Below are positions 48,043-56,314 of a stretch of DNA of 64,000 bases, one piece after another; positions within the stretch are counted from its first letter, which is position 1; the number at the start of each line of letters is the position of its first letter. Source of the stretch: DAOUEO01 sp963763495 (GTDB taxonomy: Bacteria > Chloroflexota > Dehalococcoidia > DSTF01 > JALHUB01). The DNA lies in contig CAVXOY010000001.1 of NCBI GenBank assembly GCA_963763495.1, positions 1 to 64,000 on the forward strand. Direction: 5' to 3'. The notes beneath the pieces were generated by a model. It did not search any database and was not told the DNA's origin. It saw nothing but the letters and a program-made list of their open reading frames with translations. A program made the translations under genes and the position numbers.

Positions 48043-48834
48043 CTAACCCTGACCGTTTGCGGATTTGAGAGCCGCTCCGCTGCGGCGCAGGGTATCGAGA
48101 AAACGAGTGGAGCGAACGTCCCTCTCCAGGGTATAGAACAGGTACTGCCGGAGGTGGCGTTCCAGCTCCGTTTCTAGGGCCGGCACCGTCCTGACGCGAG
48201 CACAATCGGCGTAGCTGCCTTTCTGAAGCAACCGCATCATCTTGAGCGCATTCAGGGAGATGGTTTGGGACATCGGTAGGTTGCGGGCGCAGGCAGGACA
48301 GACGACACCGCCGCTCTCGGCGCTCCAGTTGTTGGCGACCGCCTCCAGTGGCTTCCTACAGGCCACGCATTCCTCCAACTGAGGCCGGTAGCCTAGGGTT
48401 TCGAGAAGGCGCATCTCGAAGAAACGGAGGGCGATATCGAGCCGGCTGCCCGTCGCCAGCCGTTGCAGCGTCTCCAGCAACAAACGAAAGACCGGGAAGC
48501 TCTCCTGCCGCTCCGGTGTCAGCCGGTCGACAAGCTCTGCCACGTAGAAAGCGCGGCTGGTGCGCTCCAGTTCCTCCCTCAAGGGCAGGAAGGCTTCCAG
48601 GGCCTGGGCCTGGGTAACAACGTCAAGTTCGCGGCCCTTGGCGATGAGGAAGGTCGTGTAGGTCAGCGGCTCGACATGGCCGGCGAGCTTGCTTTTGGGA
48701 CGGCGCACTCCCTTGGCAACAGCGTCCAGCTTGCCGAGATTGGGCGTGAAGAGGGTAAGGATCTTGTCGGCCTCACCGAGCTTGCGCTGGCGCAAAACGA
48801 CGGCGGTGGTCTTGTAGAGCTTGGGAGCGGTCAT
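48043..48834 (-). CDS. recO: DNA repair protein RecO
   Basis: A 263-residue mediator that loads RecA onto SSB-coated gaps with RecR. The OB-fold N-terminus (YKTTAVVLRQRKLGEADKILTLF) is followed by an all-helical domain. A four-Cys zinc motif comes from CVACRKP and CPACARN. It lies in the order dnaX-ebfC-recR-recO, so the mediator pair is encoded together. Confidence 0.93.
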   Translation of the reverse strand: MTAPKLYKTTAVVLRQRKLGEADKILTLFTPNLGKLDAVAKGVRRPKSKLAGHVEPLTYTTFLIAKGRELDVVTQAQALEAFLPLREELERTSRAFYVAELVDRLTPERQESFPVFRLLLETLQRLATGSRLDIALRFFEMRLLETLGYRPQLEECVACRKPLEAVANNWSAESGGVVCPACARNLPMSQTISLNALKMMRLLQKGSYADCARVRTVPALETELERHLRQYLFYTLERDVRSTRFLDTLRRSGAALKSANGQG

Positions 48835-48881
48835 CGTCGGGCAGACTTGTCGTAGCCGCAGGGCAGGAGACCGGCGTGCAC

Positions 48882-49493
48882 CTAGACCTCCTGTCGGCCC
48901 TCCAGGGCGCGGGCGAGGGTGACGTTGTCGGCATACTCCAGGTCGGCGCCCATGGGCAGGCCGCGGGCGAGGCGCGTCACCTTCAAGCCCAGCGGCGAGA
49001 TCAAACGGGTAAGGTACATCGAGGTCGCTTCGCCCTCCAGGTTGGGGTTGGTGGCCATTATGACCTCTCGGACTTCGTCGGACTTGAGGCGGGCGAGCAG
49101 CTCGCGGACTTTGAGATCGTCGGGGCCGATGCCGTCCATAGGCGAGATGACGCCGTGGAGCACGTGGTACATCCCTCTGTAGCTGCCCGTCCGCTCCAGG
49201 GCGAGTATGTCCAGGGGCTCTTCCACCACGCAGATGATCCCCCGGTCGCGCTGGTCATTGTTGCAGATGGCGCAAGGGTCGGAGTCGGTGATGTTCTGGC
49301 AGACAGAGCAGAGGATGATCTTCTCTTTGACCTCGAGGATCGCCTGGGCCAGGGCCTGGGCATCTTCCTGAGAGGCGCGGAGGAGGTAGTAGGTGAGCCG
49401 CTGGGCGCTCTTGGGGCCGACGCCGGGCAGCTTGCTGAACTCTTCGATTAGACGGCTCACCGGCATTGCCGTCGAGGGAAGGGACTCGGACAT
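48882..49493 (-). CDS. recR: Recombination protein RecR
   Basis: A 203-residue ring-forming clamp. The helix-hairpin-helix KLPGVGPKSAQRLTYYLL, the zinc finger CSVCQNITDSDPCAIC and the Toprim domain (IICVVEEPLDILALERTGSYRGMYHVLHG in two parts, then ATNPNLEGEATSMYL) are intact. It works with RecO and RecF in gap repair. It follows ebfC closely on the same strand. Confidence 0.96.
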   Translation of the reverse strand: MSESLPSTAMPVSRLIEEFSKLPGVGPKSAQRLTYYLLRASQEDAQALAQAILEVKEKIILCSVCQNITDSDPCAICNNDQRDRGIICVVEEPLDILALERTGSYRGMYHVLHGVISPMDGIGPDDLKVRELLARLKSDEVREVIMATNPNLEGEATSMYLTRLISPLGLKVTRLARGLPMGADLEYADNVTLARALEGRQEV

Positions 49494-49534
49494 CGCTACC
49501 TCGTCATCTTGCTGTCGGAAGGAAAGAACGGCGC

Positions 49535-49846
49535 CTAGGGCATGCCCGGCAGGCGAAGCCCGGCGGTCAGGCTGGACATATGCTCCGTCTGAAGGGCCTG
49601 TCCCTTCTGCAAGGCTTCGGTGAGGGCAGCGGTCACCAGGTCTTCCAGCATCTCAACGTCATCGGGATCGACTACCTCGGGCGCTATCTTCACCGACTGA
49701 ATCTCAAGCTTGCCGTTGATGGTGACTGTGACGGCACCCCCGCCGGCGCTGCCCTCGACGGTCTTGCTTTCGAGTTCTTCCTGGGCTTTCGCCAGCTTTG
49801 ACTGCATTTGCTGGACCTGCCGCATCATGTCACGGTTCATCTTCAT
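49535..49846 (-). CDS. ebfC: YbaB/EbfC nucleoid-associated protein
   Basis: A small dimeric DNA-binding protein of 103 residues. It starts at ATG 49846 (MKMNRDMMRQVQQMQSKLAK), then VTVTINGKLEIQSVKIAPEVV and a final helix. It sits between dnaX and recR, the conserved arrangement in most bacteria, and may organise the chromosome or assist recombination. Confidence 0.93.
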   Translation of the reverse strand: MKMNRDMMRQVQQMQSKLAKAQEELESKTVEGSAGGGAVTVTINGKLEIQSVKIAPEVVDPDDVEMLEDLVTAALTEALQKGQALQTEHMSSLTAGLRLPGMP

Positions 49847-49856
49847 AGACGTCTCC

Positions 49857-51554
49857 TCACTCTCCCTCGCCGACAAGCCGCGCTCCCAGCTCGCGGGCGG
49901 CCTGCACCAGATGCCCGCCCGCCGACCCAGCAGTAGCGCGGGGCGTACTCGCCCGGTCATCAAAGACGCAGCGGACGTCGTATTCAGAACCCAGGACTTG
50001 CTGCACCGCCTCGCGGAGGGCCTGCAGATAGGCACCGCCGTCGCCGGAGTTCATCTTCTCGGCCAGCGGCTCATGTCGCAGACCAAAGACGATAGTGCCG
50101 TTCTCCAGCCCGACGATAGCGCAACCGCTGTTGAGCAAGGCACCGGCCTTGAAGTTGATCTTGCGAGTCAACTGGTAGATGTCTTGCCAGCGAGCCTGAA
50201 TAGGGGCTAGGTCGGCGGAAGACAAGCCAACCGGAATCTCCGTCTCCTCAGCGCCTGCCGCTGCCTCCTCCTTTTCGACCGCCGGCCGTGGTTCTTCGGC
50301 TACTGGGGGCGCTTCGCCTTCGCTGACAGCGACCTCTTCTTTCTTCCGGCGAGAGGCCGGCCGAGGGGGCGGACTCACGTCCTCTTCCGCTGAGGGAGCA
50401 GGAGCCGGCGGAGGAATATCCGGCTGTCTCTGCGGGGGAGGTGCTATGACCGGCGCCGGCCGTCGCGCCGGCTCGGCATCGCGGGCGAGGGCGCATTCGG
50501 CCAGGGCCAGCTCCAGCGGCAACGACGACAGGGGATCGCCGCGGAGGTCGGCCTGCCCAAAGGCACGCAGCGCCTGCACAAGGGCTTCCCTGGTCACTCC
50601 CTCCAGCAGTTTCTTCATCTCCTTCGCCTGCTCTTTGGTCAGGCTGAGGGTGTTTTCCGCTCCCGTCTGGACGAGCAGCAACTGCCGGAGATGGGAAACC
50701 ACCTCACGCTGGAACTGACGGAGGTCGAGGCCGTCGTCGCGCACGGAGGCGATGAGGGCCAAGCCGCCGCCGAGATCGCCGGTGAGGGCAAGCCGGGCAA
50801 GCTCGACGCTCCGGGCATCGCCGGTGAGTCCCAAGCCGCTGCGAACAGCCTCCAGCGTGAGCTCGTGACCGTGATAGTCCATCACCTGCTCGAGGAGGTT
50901 GATGCCGTCGCGCAGGCTACCGGTGGCAGTCCGGGCTATCAGTTCGAGCGCCTCGCGGGGGCAGGATATGCCTTCCTGTTTGCAGATGTAGTCCAGCCGG
51001 TCGACCGTGGCGTCGACGGGAATGCGCCGGAAGTCGAAGCGCTGGCAACGGGAGGCGATGGTCGCCGGAACTTTGTGGGGCTCAGTCGTCGCCAGGACGA
51101 AGATGACGTGCGGTGGCGGCTCCTCCAGAGTCTTAAGGAGGGCGTTGAACGCTGGATCAGTGAGCATGTGGGCTTCGTCTATTATGTAAACTTTGAATTC
51201 GGCGGTGGCGGGAGCGAAACCCACCTTCTCGCGCAGGCTGCGGATCTCGTCGATGCCGCGGTTGCTGGCGGCGTCCAGCTCGATGAGGTCCATAGCCCGG
51301 CCCTCGACAAAGGCGCGACAGGAGTCGCACTTGTTGCAGGGCTCGCCGTCCTGGGGATCAGTGCAGTTGGCGGCTTTCGCCAGCAGACGGCCGCTGCTCG
51401 TCTTGCCGGTGCCCCGGGGCCCGCTGAAGAGGTAGGCATGGGCAACCTTGCGAGCAGCCACAGCGTTCTTCAAGGTGCGCGCGATGGGTTCCTGACCGGC
51501 AAGCTCGCCGAAGGTCTGGGGACGGTACTTGCGATAGAGGACTTCCACAGCCAT
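49857..51554 (-). CDS. dnaX: DNA polymerase III gamma/tau subunit
   Basis: Clamp-loader ATPase of 565 residues. Walker A is GPRGTGKTSSGRLLAK, the zinc module is CTDPQDGEPCNKCDSC, Walker B is VYIIDEAHML, and the SRC motif is ASRCQRFDFRR. The C-terminal half has a Pro/Glu-rich linker and a tau-like domain (ARWQDIYQLTRKINFKAGALL), so a full tau form is made. No slippery frameshift heptamer for a separate gamma form is obvious. Confidence 0.95.
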   Translation of the reverse strand: MAVEVLYRKYRPQTFGELAGQEPIARTLKNAVAARKVAHAYLFSGPRGTGKTSSGRLLAKAANCTDPQDGEPCNKCDSCRAFVEGRAMDLIELDAASNRGIDEIRSLREKVGFAPATAEFKVYIIDEAHMLTDPAFNALLKTLEEPPPHVIFVLATTEPHKVPATIASRCQRFDFRRIPVDATVDRLDYICKQEGISCPREALELIARTATGSLRDGINLLEQVMDYHGHELTLEAVRSGLGLTGDARSVELARLALTGDLGGGLALIASVRDDGLDLRQFQREVVSHLRQLLLVQTGAENTLSLTKEQAKEMKKLLEGVTREALVQALRAFGQADLRGDPLSSLPLELALAECALARDAEPARRPAPVIAPPPQRQPDIPPPAPAPSAEEDVSPPPRPASRRKKEEVAVSEGEAPPVAEEPRPAVEKEEAAAGAEETEIPVGLSSADLAPIQARWQDIYQLTRKINFKAGALLNSGCAIVGLENGTIVFGLRHEPLAEKMNSGDGGAYLQALREAVQQVLGSEYDVRCVFDDRASTPRATAGSAGGHLVQAARELGARLVGEGE

Positions 51555-51577
51555 TTGCTATCTCACGCTGGATTATA

Positions 51578-52036
51578 TCATCCCAGGGCGGCGAGAAGGG
51601 CCTCTTCACGCGCCCTCATTGCCCGTTCTTCTTCCTTTTGCGCATGGTCGTAGCCTAAGAGATGGAGGATACCGTGGATGAGGAGGTGCGCCACTTCTTG
51701 CTCGATCGGATGACCCGACTGCTCGGCCTGCCGCCGCGCCGTGGGACAGGAGATGACGACCTCACCCAACCGGCTGACGCCATCCGGCGGCAAGACGAAG
51801 TCCTGCGCATTCTCCGTCAGGGCGAAGGAGAGGACATCCGTGGGCGCGTCCTCGCCGCGGTAGTCACGGTTCAGCGTTTGCAGCGCACGGTCGCCGGTTA
51901 TCACGATGCCGATCTCAGCGGAGGTGACACCCTCAGCAGCGAGGACGCGCCCGGCGATCAGCCGCAGCCAATCCTCAGCGATCCGTTTGCGGAAGGGGGC
52001 ATCTATCCTGACATGCACGTGATACGATTCTGCCAT
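51578..52036 (-). CDS. ybeY: Endoribonuclease YbeY
   Basis: A 152-residue zinc-dependent RNase that matures 16S rRNA. The metal motif is HGILHLLGYDH, and TLNRDYRGEDAPTDVLSF is the other conserved block. The ATG at 52036 follows GGAG at suitable spacing; upstream ATGs at 52051 and 52066 lack one. It is 23 bases upstream of dnaX on the same strand. Confidence 0.93.
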   Translation of the reverse strand: MAESYHVHVRIDAPFRKRIAEDWLRLIAGRVLAAEGVTSAEIGIVITGDRALQTLNRDYRGEDAPTDVLSFALTENAQDFVLPPDGVSRLGEVVISCPTARRQAEQSGHPIEQEVAHLLIHGILHLLGYDHAQKEEERAMRAREEALLAALG

Positions 52037-52153
52037 CGGGCTTATCTCCATCGCTCGCTCGGTCATACTATCATGGATCGCGCTTCCGCCGTCGGCAAGG
52101 GTTTGCGTGCTTGCGCGTTCGTGATATAGATTGCGAGGACGAGGCGGTGACAG

Positions 52154-52600
52154 ATGACAACTGAGCCGGAAGCCCGACAGGTCGTAACGTGCTTCCTCCG
52201 TCGCAAGGACGCAAAGGGCAAGGATGAGATCCTCATCCTGCGGCGGAGCGGGCGTGTCGGCTCGTATCAAGGCCGCTGGGCCGGAGTGAGCGGCTATCTT
52301 GAGGGCGATGAGCCGTTGGCGCGGGCGCTCGTCGAGATCGAGGAGGAGACAGGGCTGTCGGCCGCTGAGGTGCGACTGGTCCGGACCGGCGAGCCTCTTC
52401 CTGTCGACGACGAGGAGCGAGGACTCCGCTGGCTGGTGCATCCCTTCCTCTTCGACGTCGCGACGGAGAGGCCTCTAACGCTGGACTGGGAGAACACAGA
52501 GGCCCGCTGGATTGCGCCCGCGGAACTGGTAGAATATGAGACGGTGCCGCTTCTAAAGGAAGCGCTAGAACGCGTCTACGTCAGGCCCGACCGGGCATAA
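52154..52600 (+). CDS. Nudix hydrolase
   Basis: A 148-residue pyrophosphohydrolase. The Nudix box is GYLEGDEPLARALVEIEEETGL (22 residues, written here as the defining motif in two halves: GYLEGDEPLARAL and VEIEEETGL). Compared with the consensus it is one residue shorter and has Val where Arg is usual, but the metal-binding EIEEE core is kept. TDP-like or NDP-sugar substrates cannot be told apart. It stands alone, divergent from ybeY. Confidence 0.85.
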   Translation: MTTEPEARQVVTCFLRRKDAKGKDEILILRRSGRVGSYQGRWAGVSGYLEGDEPLARALVEIEEETGLSAAEVRLVRTGEPLPVDDEERGLRWLVHPFLFDVATERPLTLDWENTEARWIAPAELVEYETVPLLKEALERVYVRPDRA

Positions 52601-52649
52601 GTCTGCTTTTTCCGGCCGGACGCTAGTCAGCAAGGGGAAAGGGGTCACA

Positions 52650-53936
52650 ATGGTTGTGCGAACTGTAGTCGCGTTGACGATCGTGGCAGCGCTGCTGACG
52701 GGTTGTGGGGGCGGAGACTCTCCCGAGCCCACCACAACCGCAAGGGCGACCAGCAGCACCGCCAAGACCCGCACACCTGCCGCGTCGCCCAAACCCGTCA
52801 CGTCCACCCCCCGTCCGGCTGCTATTCCCGCAAAGCCGGCAACGTTCGAGGAGTACGCAGAGACGATCGCCGCCTACTTGAGCGCCGCGGGCGACTCCGC
52901 GCTCGGTGAGTCCTGCCTCAAGGATCTCTTCGACGCTTGGCAACTGCCGGCGCCCGGCGGCGACACAGGGCTCTGCCTCGCGGCGGACACCGACGGAGAC
53001 CCGGATGAGGAGGTCGCGGTCCTTCTCGGCGACAGCAGCCAGGCGACGGCCGATCCCATGGCAGGCATTACCTGGCAGGTCATCGTTTTCGACATGCAGG
53101 GCGGTGCCTACGAGGTAGCGTTCGCGTCGACCCCGATGATGGCGGACGCCATTACACCGGCAAAGCCCGCCTTGCTGGCGCTGGACGATATCAACAAGGA
53201 CGGCAGCGGAGAGTTGGTGTACTCGGAGACCCAGTGCGGCGCCCACACCTGTACCGTTACTGTCCACATCCTGAGAGCCGGCCCCACCGGCTACGTGAGC
53301 ATCTCCGGTGAAGGATTCAGCATGGCAACCGCCGACGTCACTCTGGAGGACAGGGACGGGGACGGAGTGCTGGAGCTTGTCATGAGCGGCGGGACCATCG
53401 GCTCCATCGGAGCAGGGCCACAGCGCGAGCGGACGGAGGTCTACGCCTGGGACGGCACGGCTTACGGCCTGACAGAGACGACCCTCGCCCCGACCAACAT
53501 CCTTTACCTGCGCGTGACCGAGGCAGATGCGCTGTTCAGCGCCGGTCTCTATGATCAGGCCCTCGCGGTCTACCAGGAAGCCCTCAGCGACCCAACTCTC
53601 CAGACGTGGAAGCAGCCTGAGGAAATGGTGGCGCCCGAGCGCATCGAGCTCAACGCTTACATCCTCTTCCGCATGGGGCTCTCATCCATCGGCGTGAGTG
53701 GGCCGAATGACCAAGCGATCGGGTATATTCAGCAGGCGGTCGCCGAGTACGGCGGCAATCTCCACGGCGACCTGGCGAACGCTTTCCTCACCAGCTACCT
53801 CGCCAAGAACGATGTATCGCTTGCTTGCGCCGCCGCCGAGGGTTTCATCGCGTCGCACCTGAGTCTCTTCGAGGCGTTCTGGGACTACGGCTACGCCAAC
53901 CCCATCTTCAACGCCGAAGCCGTCTGCCCGTTCTAG
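52650..53936 (+). CDS. Lipoprotein with FG-GAP-like and TPR-like regions
   Basis: I do not recognise a family for the whole 428-residue protein. A lipoprotein signal ends LLTGC, followed by a Thr/Ser/Pro-rich spacer of about 45 residues. The middle has repeated acidic loops (ADTDGDPDEEVAV, DDINKDGSGELVYS, EDRDGDGVLELVMS) spaced like FG-GAP/VCBS calcium loops of beta-propellers. The C-terminal 130 residues are helical and TPR-like (ADALFSAGLYDQALAVYQEAL). It is probably anchored outside the membrane. Its stop is three bases before the leader structure of the next gene. Confidence 0.75.
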   Translation: MVVRTVVALTIVAALLTGCGGGDSPEPTTTARATSSTAKTRTPAASPKPVTSTPRPAAIPAKPATFEEYAETIAAYLSAAGDSALGESCLKDLFDAWQLPAPGGDTGLCLAADTDGDPDEEVAVLLGDSSQATADPMAGITWQVIVFDMQGGAYEVAFASTPMMADAITPAKPALLALDDINKDGSGELVYSETQCGAHTCTVTVHILRAGPTGYVSISGEGFSMATADVTLEDRDGDGVLELVMSGGTIGSIGAGPQRERTEVYAWDGTAYGLTETTLAPTNILYLRVTEADALFSAGLYDQALAVYQEALSDPTLQTWKQPEEMVAPERIELNAYILFRMGLSSIGVSGPNDQAIGYIQQAVAEYGGNLHGDLANAFLTSYLAKNDVSLACAAAEGFIASHLSLFEAFWDYGYANPIFNAEAVCPF

Positions 53937-53938
53937 AA

Positions 53939-54005
53939 GCATGTCCTCTCGCCGCAGCCGTCTCCACGGCTTAAGATAGTAGAAGAGACATGCGACGAGC
54001 CGTGG
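53939..54005 (+). promoter_or_regulatory. Leader with two interleaved inverted repeats (pseudoknot topology)
   Basis: GCATGTC (53939-53945) is complementary to GACATGC (53987-53993), and the pairing extends by three more base pairs across one bulged C. CCACGGC (53964-53970), in the loop, is complementary to GCCGTGG (53999-54005) beyond the first stem. The order A-B-A'-B' is that of an H-type pseudoknot. The last arm covers positions -10 to -4 of the ATG at 54009, so folding would hide the ribosome-binding region. It could also be a pair of protein operators. Confidence 0.45.
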
Positions 54006-54008
54006 ATC

Positions 54009-55157
54009 ATGAAAATGGATAGCCCCACCAAACGACCACTGCTAGAGGTCGACTTCAACCTTACGCCCTTCACGGTCGCCTGGGAGATAACCCGCGCCTG
54101 CGCCCTCGCCTGCGTACACTGCCGGGCAGAGGCGCAGCCCAAGCGCGACCCCCGCGAGCTCACGACCGATGAGGGCTTCCGGCTTATCGACCAACTGGTT
54201 GAGGTAGGCAGACCTATCGTGGTAGTCACCGGCGGCGACCCCCTGATGCGCCCCGACCTCCTCGACCTCATCCGCTACGCAAGCCAGAAAGGGCTGCGCG
54301 TCGCGCTGTCGCCTACCGCCACCGCGCTCGCCACGAGGGAGCGACTGCAAGCGGCGCGGGAGGCCGGTGTCGCCCGTATGCAGATCAGCCTGGACGGGTC
54401 GAAGCCGGATATCCAGGACACGTTCCGGGGCAGAAAGGGGTCGTTCCAGCGCACGACCGAGATTCTGGAGACGATACAGGACCTGGGCGTGTCGCTCCAG
54501 GTGGGGACGACTGTCAGCCGCTTCAATCTGGACGACTTGGACGGGATCGCGGCGCTGGTGGCGCGATACGGGGCCGTAATGTGGAGCCTGTTCTTCCTCG
54601 TGCCGACGGGACGGGGCAGGACTGAGGATATGATCTCCGCCGAGGAGCACGAGCGGGTGTTCAACTGGCTGTACGATCTCTCTAGGAGCGCCCCCTTCGA
54701 CGTGCGGACGACAGCAGCCCAGCACTATCGGCGAGTGGTGATCCAGCGACGCCGCCAAGAAGCAGCCACGAACGACGACGCCGACAAAGCGCTGACGGTC
54801 ACCGGCGCCGGTTACAGCTTCGCCGATGGACTGGGTCAGTCGGGCAAGGGCGTCAACGACGGCAACGGGTTCGCCTTCGTGAGCCATATCGGCGATGTCT
54901 GCCCCAGCGGCTTCCTGCCTCTCTCAGCGGGCAACGTGCGCGAGCAGTCGTTCGTCGAGATCTACCGTCACTCTCAACTGTTCCAAGAGCTGCGAGACTA
55001 CAGCTTGCTGAAAGGCAAGTGCGGCCTCTGCGACTTCCGCGAGGTGTGCGGCGGGTCACGGGCACGCGCTTTCGCGGTGACTGGGGACTACCTGGAGTCG
55101 GACCCCTATTGCGCATACATACCGCCGGCGGCACGGCAGGCACAGACGGCGAATTGA
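54009..55157 (+). CDS. Radical SAM/SPASM protein, AhbD/NirJ-like heme synthesis enzyme
   Basis: A 382-residue radical SAM protein. The AdoMet cluster is bound by C31, C35 and C38 in ITRACALACVHC, followed by VVTGGDPLMRPDLL and the QISLDGSKPDIQD strand. The C-terminal auxiliary cluster region has GDVCPSGF and KGKCGLCDFREVCGG. The next two genes encode siroheme-decarboxylase-type proteins, so the likely job is the last Ahb step: oxidative decarboxylation of iron-coproporphyrin propionates to heme. An AhbC or heme d1 (NirJ) role is possible. A start at 54015 is an alternative. Confidence 0.82.
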   Translation: MKMDSPTKRPLLEVDFNLTPFTVAWEITRACALACVHCRAEAQPKRDPRELTTDEGFRLIDQLVEVGRPIVVVTGGDPLMRPDLLDLIRYASQKGLRVALSPTATALATRERLQAAREAGVARMQISLDGSKPDIQDTFRGRKGSFQRTTEILETIQDLGVSLQVGTTVSRFNLDDLDGIAALVARYGAVMWSLFFLVPTGRGRTEDMISAEEHERVFNWLYDLSRSAPFDVRTTAAQHYRRVVIQRRRQEAATNDDADKALTVTGAGYSFADGLGQSGKGVNDGNGFAFVSHIGDVCPSGFLPLSAGNVREQSFVEIYRHSQLFQELRDYSLLKGKCGLCDFREVCGGSRARAFAVTGDYLESDPYCAYIPPAARQAQTAN

Positions 55158-55168
55158 GGCACTCCTTC

Positions 55169-55635
55169 ATGCCACTTGAGTTGGACAGGAATGACAGGCG
55201 CATCCTGAACCGAGTCCAGAGCGACTTCCCTATCGCATCGCGTCCGTTTCTGGAGGTGGGCCGCGAACTGGGGATGACCGAAGAAGAGGTGATCTCGCGG
55301 GTGCAGCGGCTGCTCGAGACAGGAGCGATTAACCGCCTCGGGCCGGTGCTGAACCCCGCCACACTGGGTGGGGAACGTACACTAGCGGCGATGCACGTTC
55401 CACCGGAGCGGCTGGATGAGATAGCAGCAGCTGGTAAACGGATTCGCTATCGTATCCCACAACTACGAGCGCGAGCACCACTACAATCTCTGGTTCGTCC
55501 TATCGTCCGAGAACCCAGGCGAGATCGATAAGGTGCTGGCTGCCATCGAGCAGCAGGTCGGGCATAGCGGTGATGAACCTGCCGACGCTGGAGGAGTATT
55601 TCCTGGGGGTACGATTCCAGCTTTCCCCGGACTAG
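55169..55635 (+). CDS. Siroheme decarboxylase subunit (AhbA/AhbB, Lrp-like), two frame breaks
   Basis: The N-terminal Lrp/AsnC-type helix-turn-helix (LDRNDRRILNRVQSDFPI, EVGRELGMTEEEVISRVQ) is followed, after a break near 55445, by the conserved active-site segment IVSHNYEREHHYNLWFVLSS. A further break near 55565 leads to the end, LPTLEEYFLGVRFQLSPD. Repaired length is about 155 residues. The HNY...NLWF block matches siroheme decarboxylases (AhbA/B, NirD/L/G/H), which remove two acetate carboxyls from siroheme as a heterodimer with the next gene product. Confidence 0.8.
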
Positions 55636-55639
55636 ACGG

Positions 55640-56164
55640 ATGATGCTGACAGACGAAGAACGCGCGCTGATCCTCGCTATCCAGGATGGGTTGCCCATCG
55701 TGCCGGAGCCGTATCGGGCGGTGGCAGAGCAGGTAGGCACGACGGAGGAGCGCGTGTTGGAAATCCTGCGAGCGCTGGCAGCGAGAGGCGTGATCAAGCG
55801 GCTGGGCGCGGTCCCGAACCACCTGGCGCTGGGGTTCACCGCCAACGGCATGGCCGTCTGGGACGTCCCCGACGACCGGGTGAGTCAGGCGGGAAGAAAG
55901 GTGGGCAGTTTCTCTGAGGTAAGTCACTGCTATCTGAGGCCCCGACAGCCTCCCGACTGGCCGTACAATCTCTTCGCCATGGTGCATGGGCAGTCTCGCC
56001 GGGAGGTGCTGGCGACAGTGGGACGAATCGCGCAGGAAGCAGACATTGCCGACCGGCCTCATGCGGTGCTGTTCAGCACACGCCAGTTCCGGAAGCGGGG
56101 CACCCGGCTCCGAGAGGCAAGTCCCGGAGAAGACAGCAGAAGAGGCAATCAAGGCCCCGAATAG
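55640..56164 (+). CDS. Siroheme decarboxylase partner subunit (AhbA/AhbB, Lrp-like)
   Basis: A 174-residue protein starting four bases after the previous stop. It has the same layout: helix-turn-helix (LILAIQDGLPIVPEPYRAVAEQ, EERVLEILRALAARGVIKRLGA in two runs), then the decarboxylase segment SHCYLRPRQPPDWPYNLFAMVHG and the end motif LFSTRQFRKRG. Paralogy with the preceding gene and the tandem position support a heterodimer. The residue pattern SHCYLR...PYNLF is the AhbB-like form. The last 20 residues are low complexity. Confidence 0.85.
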   Translation: MMLTDEERALILAIQDGLPIVPEPYRAVAEQVGTTEERVLEILRALAARGVIKRLGAVPNHLALGFTANGMAVWDVPDDRVSQAGRKVGSFSEVSHCYLRPRQPPDWPYNLFAMVHGQSRREVLATVGRIAQEADIADRPHAVLFSTRQFRKRGTRLREASPGEDSRRGNQGPE

Positions 56165-56221
56165 ATACCGACACGGCTTCCCCAACAGCGACGCGGAATT
56201 GATCCTAGACGCAATTGCGCG

Positions 56222-56250
56222 TTGACAGCCTCGATAGGCTGCTCTACCAT
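56222..56250 (+). promoter_or_regulatory. Promoter with operator palindrome in its spacer
   Basis: TTGACA at 56222-56227, a 17-base spacer and TACCAT at 56245-56250. CAGCCT (56226-56231), CGAT, AGGCTG (56236-56241) forms a 16-base palindrome lying between the two boxes, the classic position for a repressor site. It precedes the first glycosyltransferase gene by 65 bases. Confidence 0.55.
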
Positions 56251-56314
56251 TGAAGAAGAACCCTCATTTTCGTACTACGTTGTCACGTCACTCTAGACGG
56301 CAAGGAGCAGCGTA

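Noticed and set aside
49857..51554. Programmed frameshift in dnaX making gamma
   Set aside because: No A-rich slippery heptamer with a downstream stem is visible; the full-length tau frame is continuous.
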